Source of the DNA: Nitricoxidireducens sp046726235
GTDB taxonomy: Bacteria; Pseudomonadota; Gammaproteobacteria; Burkholderiales; Rhodocyclaceae
Length of the DNA: 64,000 bases
Reading direction: 5' to 3'
Assembly: GCA_046726235.1 (NCBI GenBank)
Contig: JBKPAD010000011.1
Coordinates: forward strand, 1 to 64,000
The position numbers and the translations under genes were made by a program. The notes beneath the pieces were generated by a model. The model was not told where the DNA came from. It did not search any database and saw only the letters and a program-made list of their open reading frames with translations. Below are positions 30,262 through 39,863 of this stretch, one piece after another. The number at the start of each line of letters is the position of its first letter. Positions within the stretch are counted from its first letter, which is position 1.

Positions 30262-33200
30262 TCACATGCTGCGCCGGTACTGCCCCCCGACCTCGTAGAG
30301 CGCGTTGCTGATCTGGCCGAGCGAGCAGTGGCGCACGGCGTCGACGAGCACCTCGAAGACGTTGCGGTTCTCGATCACGGCCTGCTTGAGCTTGCCGATC
30401 CAGAGCGGCGCCTGATCGGCATTGCGGGCGTGGAAGTCGCGCAGGCGCGTGAGCTGAGACTGCTTTTCCTCGTCGGTGGAACGCGCGAGTTCGATCTCGC
30501 TCGCCACGCCGGAGCCATGCGGATTGAGGAAGGTGTTGACGCCGACGATCGGGTGCGAGCCGTCGTGCTTCTTGTGCTCGTAGTGCAGCGACTCCTCCTG
30601 GATCTTGCCGCGCTGGTAGCCGGTCTCCATGGCGCCGAGCACGCCGCCGCGCGCGGCGATCGCCTCGAACTCCTTGAGCACGGCTTCCTCGACGAGGTCG
30701 GTCAGTTCGTCCATGATGAAGGCGCCCTGGTTCGGGTTCTCGTTCTTCGCCACGCCCCACTCGCGGTTGATGATGAGCTGGATCGCCATGGCGCGACGCA
30801 CCGATTCCTCGGTCGGCGTGGTGATCGCCTCGTCGTAGGCGTTGGTGTGCAGGCTGTTGCAGTTGTCGTAGATGGCGATCAGCGCCTGCAGCGTGGTGCG
30901 GATGTCGTTGAAGTCCATCTCCTGCGCGTGCAGCGAGCGGCCGGACGTCTGAATGTGGTACTTGAGCTTCTGGCTGCGCTCGTTGGCGCCGTACTTGTTC
31001 TTCATCGCCACGGCCCAGATGCGGCGCGCGACGCGGCCGATCACCGAGTACTCGGGGTCCATGCCGTTGCTGAAGAAGAAGCTCAGGTTCGGCGCGAAGT
31101 CGTCGATGTGCATGCCGCGCGCGAGGTACGACTCGACGTAGGTGAAGCCGTTGGCGAGCGTGAACGCGAGCTGCGAGATCGGGTTCGCGCCGGCTTCGGC
31201 GATGTGATAGCCGGAGATCGACACCGAGTAGAAGTTGCGCACGCCGTGGTGGACGAAGAACTCCTGGATGTCGCCCATCATCTTGAGCGCGAACTCGGTG
31301 CTGAAAATGCAGGTGTTCTGGCCCTGGTCCTCCTTGAGGATGTCGGCCTGCACGGTGCCGCGCACGGAGGCGAGCACCCATTCCCTGATCTTCTCGGCTT
31401 CGTCGTCGGTCGGCTCGCGGCCGTTGTCGGCGCGGAATTTCTCGAGCTGCTGGTCGATGGCGGCGTTGAAGAACATCGCCAGGATCATCGGCGCCGGGCC
31501 GTTGATGGTCATCGACACCGAGGTCGCCGGGTCGCAGAGGTCGAAGCCCGAGTACAGCACCTTGAGGTCGTCGAGCGTGGCGATCGAGACGCCCGAGTTG
31601 CCGATCTTGCCGTAGATGTCCGGGCGCTCGTCGGGGTCGCAGCCGTACAGCGTCACCGAATCGAAGGCCGTCGACAGGCGCTTTGCCGGCATGCCCTCGG
31701 AGACCTTGCGGAAGCGGCGGTTGGTACGGAAGGCGTCGCCCTCGCCGGCGAACATGCGCGTCGGGTCCTCGTTCTCGCGCTTGAAGGCGAAGACGCCGGC
31801 GGTGAACGGGAACGAACCCGGCACGTTCTCCTTCATCAGGAAGCGCAGCAGCTCGCCTTCGTCCTCGTAGTGCGGCAGCACGACCTTGCGGATCTTGGTG
31901 CCGGAGAGCGACTCGCTGACGAGCTTGGTGCGGATCTCCTTGTCGCGAATCTTCACCACGTATTCGTCGCCGCTGTAGGCCTTCTTCATGTCGGGCCACA
32001 TGGCGAGCAGCTTCTTCGCCGTCGGCAGCAGCTGGCCGTCCTTCCAGGCGATCAATTCGTCGAAGTCGGCCGGGGCGGCCTTGCCGCAGCCCTCGAAGAT
32101 CGCTTTTGAAGTCTTCAGCGACTGGCGTTCGCGGGCGAGGGTCGCCTGCTCTGAAGCCAGCCTGTGATAGGCGCGCAGGGCGTCGGCGATTTCGGCGAGA
32201 TAGCGGGTGCGCTCGGGCGGCACGACGGCGCGGCCGGGCGACGAATGCCGCACGTCGACCTGCGGCAGCTTTCCGGCCGCGAGCTTGAGGCCGCGCTCGG
32301 CGAGCTTCGGCGCCAGCGCCTGGTAGAGCGCGGTGACGCCGTCGTCGTTGAAGCGCGCCGCCATGGTGCCGAACACCGGCATCTCGTCGGGCGACTGGCG
32401 GAACAGCTCGCGGTTGCGCTGGTATTGCTTGCGCACGTCGCGCAGCGCGTCGGCGGCGCCGCGGCGGTCGAACTTGTTGATGGCGACGAAGTCGGCGAAG
32501 TCGAGCATGTCGATCTTCTCCAGCTGCGAGGCGGCGCCGAACTCGGGCGTCATCACGTACATCGAGACGTCGACGTGCGGCACGATGGCGGCATCGCCCT
32601 GGCCGATGCCCGAGGTCTCGACGACGACGAGGTCGAAGCCGGCGACCTTGCAGGCGGCGATCACCTCGGGCAGCGCGGCGGAGATTTCCGAACCCGTGTC
32701 GCGCGTCGCCAGCGAGCGCATGAAGATGTTCGGCGACTCGATTGCGTTCATGCGGATGCGGTCGCCGAGCAGCGCGCCGCCGGTGCGCTTGCGCGACGGA
32801 TCGATCGAGATGATGGCGATCTTGAGCTTGTCGTCCTGGTCGAGGCGGAAGCGGCGGATCAACTCGTCGGTGAGCGACGACTTGCCGGCGCCGCCGGTGC
32901 CGGTGATGCCGAGCGTCGGCACCGCGAGCTTGGCGGCCTTCTCGCGCAGCTGCTGCTTTGCCTTCTCCGGCCAGGTGCCGTTCTCGAGCGCCGTGATGAT
33001 GCGAGCCAGCGCACGCCGGTCGCCCTTCTCGAGCGCCTTGCAGTCGGCCGGCGCCAGCGGCGAAAGATCGACGTCGGCGCGCGCCACCATGTCGTTGATC
33101 ATGCCCTGCAGCCCCAGCTTCTGGCCGTCGCCGACCGAGTAGATGTGGGCGATACCGTAGGCGTGCAGTTCCTCGATCTCGTGCGGCACGATGACGCCGC

Positions 33201-33522
33201 CGCCGCCGCCGAACACCTGGATGTTCTCGCCGCCGCGCGACTTCAACAGGTCGAGCATGTACTTGAAGTACTCGACGTGGCCGCCCTGGTAGGACGACAC
33301 GGCGATGCCCTGCACGTCCTCCTGCAGCGCCGCGTTGACGATCTCCTCGACCGAGCGGTTGTGGCCGAGGTGGATCACCTCGGCGCCGGTGCCCTGGAGG
33401 ATGCGGCGCATGATGTTGATCGAGGCGTCGTGGCCGTCGAACAGCGATGCGGCGGTGACGAAGCGCACCTTGTGCTTGGGCTTGTAAGGGCCCAACTGGG
33501 CGGCGATGGCGAGGTCGGTCAT
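30262..33522 (-). CDS. icmF: Fused isobutyryl-CoA mutase IcmF
   Basis: A 1086-aa adenosylcobalamin enzyme interconverting isobutyryl-CoA and n-butyryl-CoA, or related acyl-CoAs. Three parts are visible: the N-terminal B12 domain with the DxH motif FDGHD (Asp29, His31); a MeaI-type G-protein chaperone with P-loop GTGGAGKSS (about 206-214) and VVVETSGIGQGD; and the C-terminal TIM-barrel mutase (about 540-1086: YGCDPDERPDIYGKIGNSGVS; SVSISGYHIAEAGANP). Full family length. Divergent from an AraC-type regulator over 101 nt. I see no cobalamin riboswitch in that gap. Confidence 0.95.
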   Translation of the reverse strand: MTDLAIAAQLGPYKPKHKVRFVTAASLFDGHDASINIMRRILQGTGAEVIHLGHNRSVEEIVNAALQEDVQGIAVSSYQGGHVEYFKYMLDLLKSRGGENIQVFGGGGGVIVPHEIEELHAYGIAHIYSVGDGQKLGLQGMINDMVARADVDLSPLAPADCKALEKGDRRALARIITALENGTWPEKAKQQLREKAAKLAVPTLGITGTGGAGKSSLTDELIRRFRLDQDDKLKIAIISIDPSRKRTGGALLGDRIRMNAIESPNIFMRSLATRDTGSEISAALPEVIAACKVAGFDLVVVETSGIGQGDAAIVPHVDVSMYVMTPEFGAASQLEKIDMLDFADFVAINKFDRRGAADALRDVRKQYQRNRELFRQSPDEMPVFGTMAARFNDDGVTALYQALAPKLAERGLKLAAGKLPQVDVRHSSPGRAVVPPERTRYLAEIADALRAYHRLASEQATLARERQSLKTSKAIFEGCGKAAPADFDELIAWKDGQLLPTAKKLLAMWPDMKKAYSGDEYVVKIRDKEIRTKLVSESLSGTKIRKVVLPHYEDEGELLRFLMKENVPGSFPFTAGVFAFKRENEDPTRMFAGEGDAFRTNRRFRKVSEGMPAKRLSTAFDSVTLYGCDPDERPDIYGKIGNSGVSIATLDDLKVLYSGFDLCDPATSVSMTINGPAPMILAMFFNAAIDQQLEKFRADNGREPTDDEAEKIREWVLASVRGTVQADILKEDQGQNTCIFSTEFALKMMGDIQEFFVHHGVRNFYSVSISGYHIAEAGANPISQLAFTLANGFTYVESYLARGMHIDDFAPNLSFFFSNGMDPEYSVIGRVARRIWAVAMKNKYGANERSQKLKYHIQTSGRSLHAQEMDFNDIRTTLQALIAIYDNCNSLHTNAYDEAITTPTEESVRRAMAIQLIINREWGVAKNENPNQGAFIMDELTDLVEEAVLKEFEAIAARGGVLGAMETGYQRGKIQEESLHYEHKKHDGSHPIVGVNTFLNPHGSGVASEIELARSTDEEKQSQLTRLRDFHARNADQAPLWIGKLKQAVIENRNVFEVLVDAVRHCSLGQISNALYEVGGQYRRSM

Positions 33523-33601
33523 GGCATGGCTCCGGGAGTCTTGCTTCGCATCTTAGGTAGCGCTGCTCAAGCCGCCTTGGCGCAAGATGCCGCCGACTAT
33601 G

Positions 33602-33618
33602 CATTATTTGCCATAATG
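33602..33618 (+). promoter_or_regulatory. Dyad with -10-like sequence before the AraC-type gene
   Basis: CATTAT-TTGCC-ATAATG is a perfect 6-bp inverted repeat. Its right arm forms CATAAT (33612-33617), a -10 that would start transcription at about the ATG at 33624. It could be an autoregulatory operator and, like the Crp/Fnr gene, give a leaderless message. Confidence 0.4.
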
Positions 33619-33623
33619 AACGC

Positions 33624-34664
33624 ATGTCCGCCGGCACCGCCGCCCGCCGTAATCCGCATTCGACCGTTGCCGTCGGCTTTGTCACGGGCATAACAGCGGG
33701 CCTCGCGCGCGCCGGCGTCGACGCGGGCGCACTGCTCGATCGTGCAGGAATTGCCACTAATCTGCTTGGCAAGCCGGACACTCGGATTCCGGTCACGCGC
33801 TATGCGACGCTCTACCGGCTGATCAACGAACGCCTCGACGACGAAGCCTTCGGCCTGTTCTCGCGCCCGCTGCGGCGCGGCAGTTTCGAGTTCCTCTGCC
33901 GCGGAGCATTGTCGGCGGCGACACTGGACGAAGCCCTCGACCGCATCGCGCGCTACCTGCGCATCGTCCTCGACGACCTCGAAGTCGAGGTCCAGCGCGC
34001 CGGCGCCAGCGCCCTGCTGGTGATCTCCCAGGAGCGGCCGCTACCGGTCGGCGAGCCGGGGCGCGTGTTCGCGTTCGAGTGGCTGCTGCGCATGATCCAC
34101 GGCCTCGCCGCCTGGCTGACGGCCCGGCCGCTGGCGCTCGACGAAGTCGCCTTCCCCTACACGCCGCCGCCGCACGCGGCGGACTACGAACTCGTGTTCG
34201 CACCCCGCTGCAGCTTCGACGCGCCGCGACTGGTGGCGCGCTTTCCCGCCAGCGCACTGGCTTTGCCGGTGCGTCGCGACGAGGCCGCCCTACGCGAATT
34301 CCTCGTCGATGCGCCGGCCAGCATCACGACGCTCTACGGCCGCGACCGCGCGCTGGCGCAGCGCGTGCGCGAGCAGTTGCGCGCCGCGCTCCCCGCGCAA
34401 CGGCCGCTGCCGGAGATCGCGCGGTCGCTGTACCTCTCGCCGCGCACGCTGCATCGCCGGCTTGAGGACGAGGGCACCAGCCTGCGCGCGATTCGCGAGG
34501 GCCTGCGGCGCGACCTGGCGATCGAGTGGCTGGCGAAGACGCAACGGCCGCTGACGCGCATCGCCGCCGATCTCGGCTTCGCCGACGCGTCGGCCTTCTA
34601 TCGCGCCTTCATGGCGTGGACGGGCGAAGGCCCGCGCGATTACCGCAAGCGGGTGAAAGCCTAG
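33624..34664 (+). CDS. AraC-family regulator with arabinose_bd-type N-domain
   Basis: A 346-aa regulator. The N-terminal ligand domain (about 20-220) is the Arabinose_bd type found in OruR/ArgR-like activators (RYATLYRLINERLDDEAFGL; GSFEFLCRGALS). The C-terminal AraC double helix-turn-helix spans about 245-345 (PLPEIARSLYLSPRTLHRRL; RIAADLGFADASAFYRAFMAWTG). Divergent from icmF, so it probably controls it (inference). No Shine-Dalgarno sequence precedes ATG 33624. Its TAG overlaps the stop of the convergent small gene in a CTAG tetranucleotide. Confidence 0.88.
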   Translation: MSAGTAARRNPHSTVAVGFVTGITAGLARAGVDAGALLDRAGIATNLLGKPDTRIPVTRYATLYRLINERLDDEAFGLFSRPLRRGSFEFLCRGALSAATLDEALDRIARYLRIVLDDLEVEVQRAGASALLVISQERPLPVGEPGRVFAFEWLLRMIHGLAAWLTARPLALDEVAFPYTPPPHAADYELVFAPRCSFDAPRLVARFPASALALPVRRDEAALREFLVDAPASITTLYGRDRALAQRVREQLRAALPAQRPLPEIARSLYLSPRTLHRRLEDEGTSLRAIREGLRRDLAIEWLAKTQRPLTRIAADLGFADASAFYRAFMAWTGEGPRDYRKRVKA

Positions 34665-34912
34665 TTGAGGACCAGATGGAAGCCGGCGCCGGGGCGGATG
34701 TGCTCTTCGGTCTCGGCGATGAACAGGTCGCGCACCACCAGGCGGATCTTCGCCTTCAGCAGGGCAGACAGCGAGGCGCTGTTGTCGAGCACGAGTTCTT
34801 CGTCGGCGCGCATGGCCAGCGGAATGGGGCCGTAGCGGAAGCCGCGCGGGCCGGATGCATCGAGGCCGATCAGTTCGTCGAGATCCGTTTGCGGCGTGCA
34901 GAGGTGGCGCAT
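34661..34912 (-). CDS. 83-aa protein of unknown function
   Basis: A short acidic, apparently soluble protein I do not recognise. ATG 34912 is preceded by AAGGAG at good spacing, which argues that it is real. Residues 50-70 could form a helix (LLKAKIRLVVRDLFIAETEE). There is no signal peptide or membrane span. The gene ends in a 4-nt tail-to-tail overlap with the AraC-type gene and lies 83 nt downstream of the HDOD gene in the same direction. A longer open frame extending upstream overlaps the HDOD gene out of frame and is not credible. Confidence 0.65.
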   Translation of the reverse strand: MRHLCTPQTDLDELIGLDASGPRGFRYGPIPLAMRADEELVLDNSASLSALLKAKIRLVVRDLFIAETEEHIRPGAGFHLVLN

Positions 34913-34995
34913 TTTCCCGCTCCTTCGGCGCCGAAAGCGGCGCCTGAGTGGGATAACGGACGCCGGTGCGGGAAGTTGAGCGCCCGGCGCCGCGC

Positions 34996-35832
34996 TCACT
35001 CGGCCTGGAGGGATTCCTGGGCGCCGTCGACGAGGTTGATGAAGTCTTCCTCGCCGAGCGAAAAGTGGCGCAGCACGATCGGCTCGAACTTTACCCACTC
35101 GACGTCGACGGTGCTGCGCATCATCAGGTGCTGGATGTGTTCGGCGAGGTGGATGATGCCGATGAAGCTGCGCACGGTGCCCGGCACCGAGGGATCGGCG
35201 AACGCCTCGATGTCGTGGTGGCGCAGGATCGCCGTGCTCAGCGGTTCGGAGAGCTGCCAGGAACGCGCCAGGAAGTAGCCGACCGCGGCGTGGTGCGTGC
35301 CGACATCGTCCTCCTCGGTCTGGGTGAAGCTGCGCTCCACGCTGCGGTTCGCGCGCGCCAGCGTTTCCTTGTAGCCCGGGAACTGGCGCATCAGCAGCGG
35401 GATGCCGCAATCGTGGAACAGGCCCAGCGTGTAGGCCTCGTCGGCGGGCACTTCGCGCAGCGCGCGCGCCAGGTGGGCGCTGATGATGGCGGTCTTCTCG
35501 GCGCTGTCCCAGAAACGGTCGAGAACGGCGTTGGCGGCACCCGAAATCGAGTGGCGGATGGCCAGCCCGGTCGCGATGCCGGAGACGTTGCGCATACCGA
35601 GCAGGTCGACCGCCTGCGCGATGCTGGTCGCCTTGCGTGTCAGGCCGAAGGCCGCGGAATTGACGGTCTTCAGCATCGCGCCGGCGATGCCGACATCGGC
35701 GGAGATGAACTTGGCGACCCGGCGCAGGTCAGGTTCGTCGCGGCTCATCTCCTCGAACAGCTGGCTGACGACCTGGGGTCGCGGCGGTATCGCCAGGTTC
35801 TTGACGAAGGCCTGTTCTATCGGCTGGTTCAT
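34996..35832 (-). CDS. HDOD-domain signalling protein
   Basis: A 278-aa protein consisting mainly of an HDOD domain (about 15-215): IPPRPQVVSQLFEEM, then the ISADVGIAGAMLKTVNSAAFGL signature and LLGMRNVSGI. HDOD proteins are HD-superfamily relatives thought to act as scaffolds or regulators rather than hydrolases. An HD pair survives in GLFHDCGIP near 140 but other metal ligands are not evident. TTGGAG precedes ATG 35832. The target is unknown. Confidence 0.88.
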   Translation of the reverse strand: MNQPIEQAFVKNLAIPPRPQVVSQLFEEMSRDEPDLRRVAKFISADVGIAGAMLKTVNSAAFGLTRKATSIAQAVDLLGMRNVSGIATGLAIRHSISGAANAVLDRFWDSAEKTAIISAHLARALREVPADEAYTLGLFHDCGIPLLMRQFPGYKETLARANRSVERSFTQTEEDDVGTHHAAVGYFLARSWQLSEPLSTAILRHHDIEAFADPSVPGTVRSFIGIIHLAEHIQHLMMRSTVDVEWVKFEPIVLRHFSLGEEDFINLVDGAQESLQAE

Positions 35833-35921
35833 GGCGTCTCCAAAGGGCGTCAGATTGTCACCGCCCCAGGGAGTCGCTGTAAATCCATCCTACGTAATAG
35901 GGCTTACCCCAGCACGGGAAA

Positions 35922-37970
35922 TCACTCCTCGTCTTCGCGGATGCGGTACTGCGAGGCCAGCTTCTGCTGGGTCTGCGGCGGCACCGGCGCGTAGCGCGCG
36001 AATTCCATCGCGTAGCTGCCCTGCCCGCCGGTGAGCGACTTCAGGCGCGAGGCATAGTCGCCCATCTCCGCCAGCGGCACTTCGCCGGCGATCGCCGTCG
36101 TGCCGTGGCCGCGCTGCGTGGTGCCGGTGACGTGGCCGCGGCGGCTCGACAAATCCCCGGCGAGATCGCCCATGCTGCTCTCCGGCGTGACGACCTCGAC
36201 GTTGACGATCGGCTCGAGCAGGATCGGTGCGGCGGCCTGGATCGCCGCGATGGCGGCCTTGCGCCCTGCCGTGACGAAGGCGACTTCCTTGCCGTCGACC
36301 GGATGCGTCTTGCCGTCGAAGACGACGACGCGCAGGTCCTCGACCGGATAGCCGGCGACGACGCCGTCGGCGAGCGCCTGGCGCACGCCCTTCTCGACCG
36401 CGGGCATGAAGACGCCGGGAATCACGCCGCCCTTGACGTGGTCGACGAACTCGAAGCCGCTGCCGCGCTCGAGGGGCTCGACGCGCAAGTAGACCTCGCC
36501 GAACTGGCCGGCGCCGCCGCTCTGCTTCTTGTGGCGGCAATGGCCTTCCGCCGCCCCGGTGACCGTCTCGCGGTAGGGGATGCGCGGCGGCTTGGTGTCC
36601 AGTTCCATCTTGTACTGGTTCGCCATCTTCTCGAGCTTGTAGCGCAGGTGCATTTCGCCGAGGCCGCGGATGACGGTCTCGTGCGTGGTCGGATGACGCT
36701 CGACCTGGAAGCACGGGTCCTCGATCTCGAGCTTGTGCAGGATGTCGAACAGGCGCTGCTCGTCACCGCGCCGCCGTGTCTCGACGGCGAGCCCCTGCAT
36801 CGGCTTCGGGAACTCGAGCGGCGCCAGATGGATATGGTCCTCGTCGTGCGAATCGTGCAGGACGGCGTCGAACTCGATCTCCTCGACCTTGGCGATGGCG
36901 CCGATGTCGCCGGGCACGAGTTCGTCGACCTCGACGTAGTCCTTGCCCTGCAGCTGGTAGAGATGGCCGACCTTGAACGGCTTGCGGCCGTCACCGACGA
37001 AGAGTTGCGAATCGCGCCGCACCGTGCCCTGGTGCACGCGGAAGATGCCGACCTTGCCCATGTAGGGATCGGCCACGACCTTGAAGACATGCGCCAGCAC
37101 GTGCTTGGCGGGATCGGGGGCGCACCTGAATTCCTCGGCGGCGGCGCCTTCGCCTTTGTAGAAGGGCGGCGGATTGCCCTCGGCCGGACTGGGGGCGAGC
37201 GTCGCCAGCACGTGCAGCAGTTCGTCGACGCCGGCGCCGGTGCGCGCCGAGACGAACAGCACCGGGATCAGGTGGCCCGCGCGCAGCGCCTGCTCGAAGG
37301 CCGCATGCAGTTGCTCCGGCGTCGGGTCTTCGCCGTCCTCGAGGTAGCGCGCCATCAGCGCCTCGTCCTCCTCGACGAGCTGGTCGATGAGCTCGCGGTG
37401 GGCGTGGGCGACGCTGTCGATGTCGGCATCGCCGGAATCGTGGCCCAGCACCTCGACGACGTCGCCGCCGCGATGCGCGGGCAGGTCGAGGAACATGCAC
37501 TGCTTGCCGAAGCGCTCGCGGATGTCAGCGACGAGCGCGCCGAGGTCGACGTTGTCGGCGTCGATCTTGTTGATGACTATCATGCGGCACAGGCCGCGAT
37601 CGGCAGCCCATTTCATCATGCGCTCGGTCATCAGCTCGACGCCGAACTGGGCGTTGATGGTGATCAGCGCGGTGTCGACCCCGGCCAGCGCCGAAATCGC
37701 CTGGCCGGCGAAATCCGGATAGCCCGGCGCGTCGACCAAATGGACATGCGTGCCTTCCCAGGCGAAGTTCACGAGTGCGGCGTTGAGGGAATGCCCGGCT
37801 GCCTTCTCCTGGGCGTCGAAGTCGCAGACGGTGTTGCCCTTGTCCACGCTGCCCTTGGCCTGGATGACGCCCGCCTTGTGCAGAAGGGCCTCGGCCAGCG
37901 TCGTCTTGCCGGCGCCGCCGTGTCCCACGAGGGCAACGGCGCGGATCGCGGAGGTCTCGTATCTCGGCAT
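35922..37970 (-). CDS. Elongation factor G-like translational GTPase
   Basis: A 682-aa EF-G paralogue. The GTPase domain has G1 GHGGAGKTT (17-25), G3 DAPGYPDF (about 79-86) and G4 NKID. Domains II-V follow, ending SLTGGQGSYAMEFARYAPVP. In canonical EF-G the G3 motif is DTPGHVDF, whose His activates the hydrolytic water; here it is Tyr. The usual GHIDAGKTT is also changed. It is therefore the divergent FusA2-like class, not the main elongation factor, whose gene is expected near tuf and rpsL. Possible roles are ribosome recycling or stress translation (inference). Confidence 0.9.
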   Translation of the reverse strand: MPRYETSAIRAVALVGHGGAGKTTLAEALLHKAGVIQAKGSVDKGNTVCDFDAQEKAAGHSLNAALVNFAWEGTHVHLVDAPGYPDFAGQAISALAGVDTALITINAQFGVELMTERMMKWAADRGLCRMIVINKIDADNVDLGALVADIRERFGKQCMFLDLPAHRGGDVVEVLGHDSGDADIDSVAHAHRELIDQLVEEDEALMARYLEDGEDPTPEQLHAAFEQALRAGHLIPVLFVSARTGAGVDELLHVLATLAPSPAEGNPPPFYKGEGAAAEEFRCAPDPAKHVLAHVFKVVADPYMGKVGIFRVHQGTVRRDSQLFVGDGRKPFKVGHLYQLQGKDYVEVDELVPGDIGAIAKVEEIEFDAVLHDSHDEDHIHLAPLEFPKPMQGLAVETRRRGDEQRLFDILHKLEIEDPCFQVERHPTTHETVIRGLGEMHLRYKLEKMANQYKMELDTKPPRIPYRETVTGAAEGHCRHKKQSGGAGQFGEVYLRVEPLERGSGFEFVDHVKGGVIPGVFMPAVEKGVRQALADGVVAGYPVEDLRVVVFDGKTHPVDGKEVAFVTAGRKAAIAAIQAAAPILLEPIVNVEVVTPESSMGDLAGDLSSRRGHVTGTTQRGHGTTAIAGEVPLAEMGDYASRLKSLTGGQGSYAMEFARYAPVPPQTQQKLASQYRIREDEE

Positions 37971-38213
37971 TGCAATGCTCCCTTTTCGTCGTCTTTTTCC
38001 GGGGTGGCCGTGGCCGACGGAAGCCGTGCAACGGCGCGCTGGGATGGCGACAATATACGCCTGTCACGATTAGCCGGACCGCTTTTCGCATCAGTATGAT
38101 TTCTCGCCGCATGGCCCATTTTTCAGGCATATTTGGAGTATTACTAATGGGGGGATTCCGCCTCGCGGCGGAGGCAGCGCCAAGCTCGCGCGCGAACCTC
38201 AGGGGAGGAAGCA

Positions 38214-39830
38214 ATGCAGTTGCGCGATCTCAAGATCTGGGTGCGCCTCGTCGTCGGCATCTCGGCGATCCTCGTCGTCGCCGGCTCCGGGCTGGTCGCC
38301 TGGACGACGATGAAGCAGCGTGAAACCGCCATCCTTCAAGCGCAGGATTTCTCGCGCAGCGTCCACCTGATGACCATGTCCAGCCTGACCGGCATGATGC
38401 TGACCGGCACCATCGGCGAACGCGCGGTCTACCTCGACCAGGTGCGCAAATCCGAAGACATCCGCGAACTGCGCGTGCTGCGCGCCGAGGCCGTCGTCAA
38501 GCAGTTCGGCGCCGGCGCCGCCGAAGAGACCCGCACCGACGAGGTCGAGCAGCGCGTCATCGCATCGAAGACGCCGTATTTCGAGGTCGTCGACGACCGG
38601 GACAGCGAGAGCCTGCGCGCCATCATCCCCGTGATCGCGCAGAAAAACTACCTCGGCAAGGACTGCCTGACCTGCCACGTCGTGCCCGAAGGCACGGCGC
38701 TGGGCGCGGTCAGCATGCGCATCTCGCTCGACAAGGTGAATCAGGCAGTCGGCAGCTTCCGCGTCGGCATCCTGCTCGCCGCGCTGGGCCTGCTGATCCC
38801 GGTGATCGGATTCGTCTACTACTTCACCCGGCAGACCGTGACGCTGCCGCTCAACGGCGTCACGGATCGCCTGCGCGACATCGCCGAGGGCGAAGGCGAC
38901 CTGACGTGCCGGCTGCCGGTGCAGGGCCGCGACGAGATCGGCGAGACCGCGCATGCCTTCAACGACTTCATGGAAAAGCTGCAGGGCATCATCGGCGAAG
39001 TGAAGTCGGGCACGGCGCAGGTGCTCGAGACCTCCGCCTCGCTCGCGCAGTTGTCGGAGCGCATCGCCGCCAACTCGCAGGTGCAGAGCCAGGAAGCCTA
39101 TTCGATGGCGACCCAGGTCGAGATCATGACCTTCACGCTCGACGGGCTCGCCGGCCAGGCCGAAGACGTGCAGCGCGCTTCCGGCGAATCGAGCGCCGAT
39201 TCGACGCGCGGCGGCAAGGTCATCGACGACGCCGCGGCCGAGATGAACCAGATCGCCGCCACCGTCACGGAGTCGTCCCGCATCATCCAGGACTTGGGCC
39301 GCCAGTCGGACCAGATCACCGAGATCGTGAACGTCATCAAGGAAATCGCCGACCAGACCAACTTGCTGGCCCTGAATGCCGCCATCGAGGCGGCGCGCGC
39401 CGGCGAACAGGGCCGCGGCTTCGCCGTCGTCGCCGACGAGGTGCGCAAGCTCGCCGAGCGCACCAGCGCGTCGACGCAGGAGATCACGGCGACGATCGAG
39501 AAGATACAGACCGGCACCCGCAGCGCCATCGAGAGCATGGAGGCCGGCGTCTCGCGCGTCGGCCAGGGCGCGGCGCTGGCGCAGCAGGCCGGCGAGGCGA
39601 TGGACCGCATCAAGACGGGCATCGCCGGCGTCGCCGCGTCGGTCAACGACATCTCGGCGTCGCTCAAGGAACAGGCGCACTCGAACGGCGAGAATGCGCA
39701 CAAGGTGGAGAGCATCGCCCGTCTCTCGGAAGAGAACAGCAACGCCTTCCAGGAAACGGCGCGCACGATCCAGTACATCGACGAGCTGGCCCGCAACCTG
39801 GGCAATCTCGTCGGCCGCTTCAAGACCTGA
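38214..39830 (+). CDS. Methyl-accepting chemotaxis protein with c-type heme motif
   Basis: A 538-aa chemoreceptor. Transmembrane helix 1 spans about 11-31; the periplasmic sensor (32-183) contains CLTCH at 151-155, a c-type heme attachment site. Transmembrane helix 2 spans about 184-204, HAMP about 205-260, and the signalling hairpin has the MCP core (EIADQTNLLALNAAIEAARAGE near 380-400). Periplasmic heme sensors of this layout are known in Geobacter chemoreceptors and respond to redox or gases. There is no C-terminal CheR pentapeptide. GGGGAGGAA precedes ATG 38214. Followed by a stand-alone CZB protein 33 nt on. Confidence 0.9.
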   Translation: MQLRDLKIWVRLVVGISAILVVAGSGLVAWTTMKQRETAILQAQDFSRSVHLMTMSSLTGMMLTGTIGERAVYLDQVRKSEDIRELRVLRAEAVVKQFGAGAAEETRTDEVEQRVIASKTPYFEVVDDRDSESLRAIIPVIAQKNYLGKDCLTCHVVPEGTALGAVSMRISLDKVNQAVGSFRVGILLAALGLLIPVIGFVYYFTRQTVTLPLNGVTDRLRDIAEGEGDLTCRLPVQGRDEIGETAHAFNDFMEKLQGIIGEVKSGTAQVLETSASLAQLSERIAANSQVQSQEAYSMATQVEIMTFTLDGLAGQAEDVQRASGESSADSTRGGKVIDDAAAEMNQIAATVTESSRIIQDLGRQSDQITEIVNVIKEIADQTNLLALNAAIEAARAGEQGRGFAVVADEVRKLAERTSASTQEITATIEKIQTGTRSAIESMEAGVSRVGQGAALAQQAGEAMDRIKTGIAGVAASVNDISASLKEQAHSNGENAHKVESIARLSEENSNAFQETARTIQYIDELARNLGNLVGRFKT

Positions 39831-39863
39831 TTTTTTCGCACCACAACAAGGAGGGAGACACAC

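Noticed and set aside
33523..33623. Cobalamin riboswitch upstream of icmF
   Set aside because: The 101-nt gap is too short and no B12-box-like sequence was seen.
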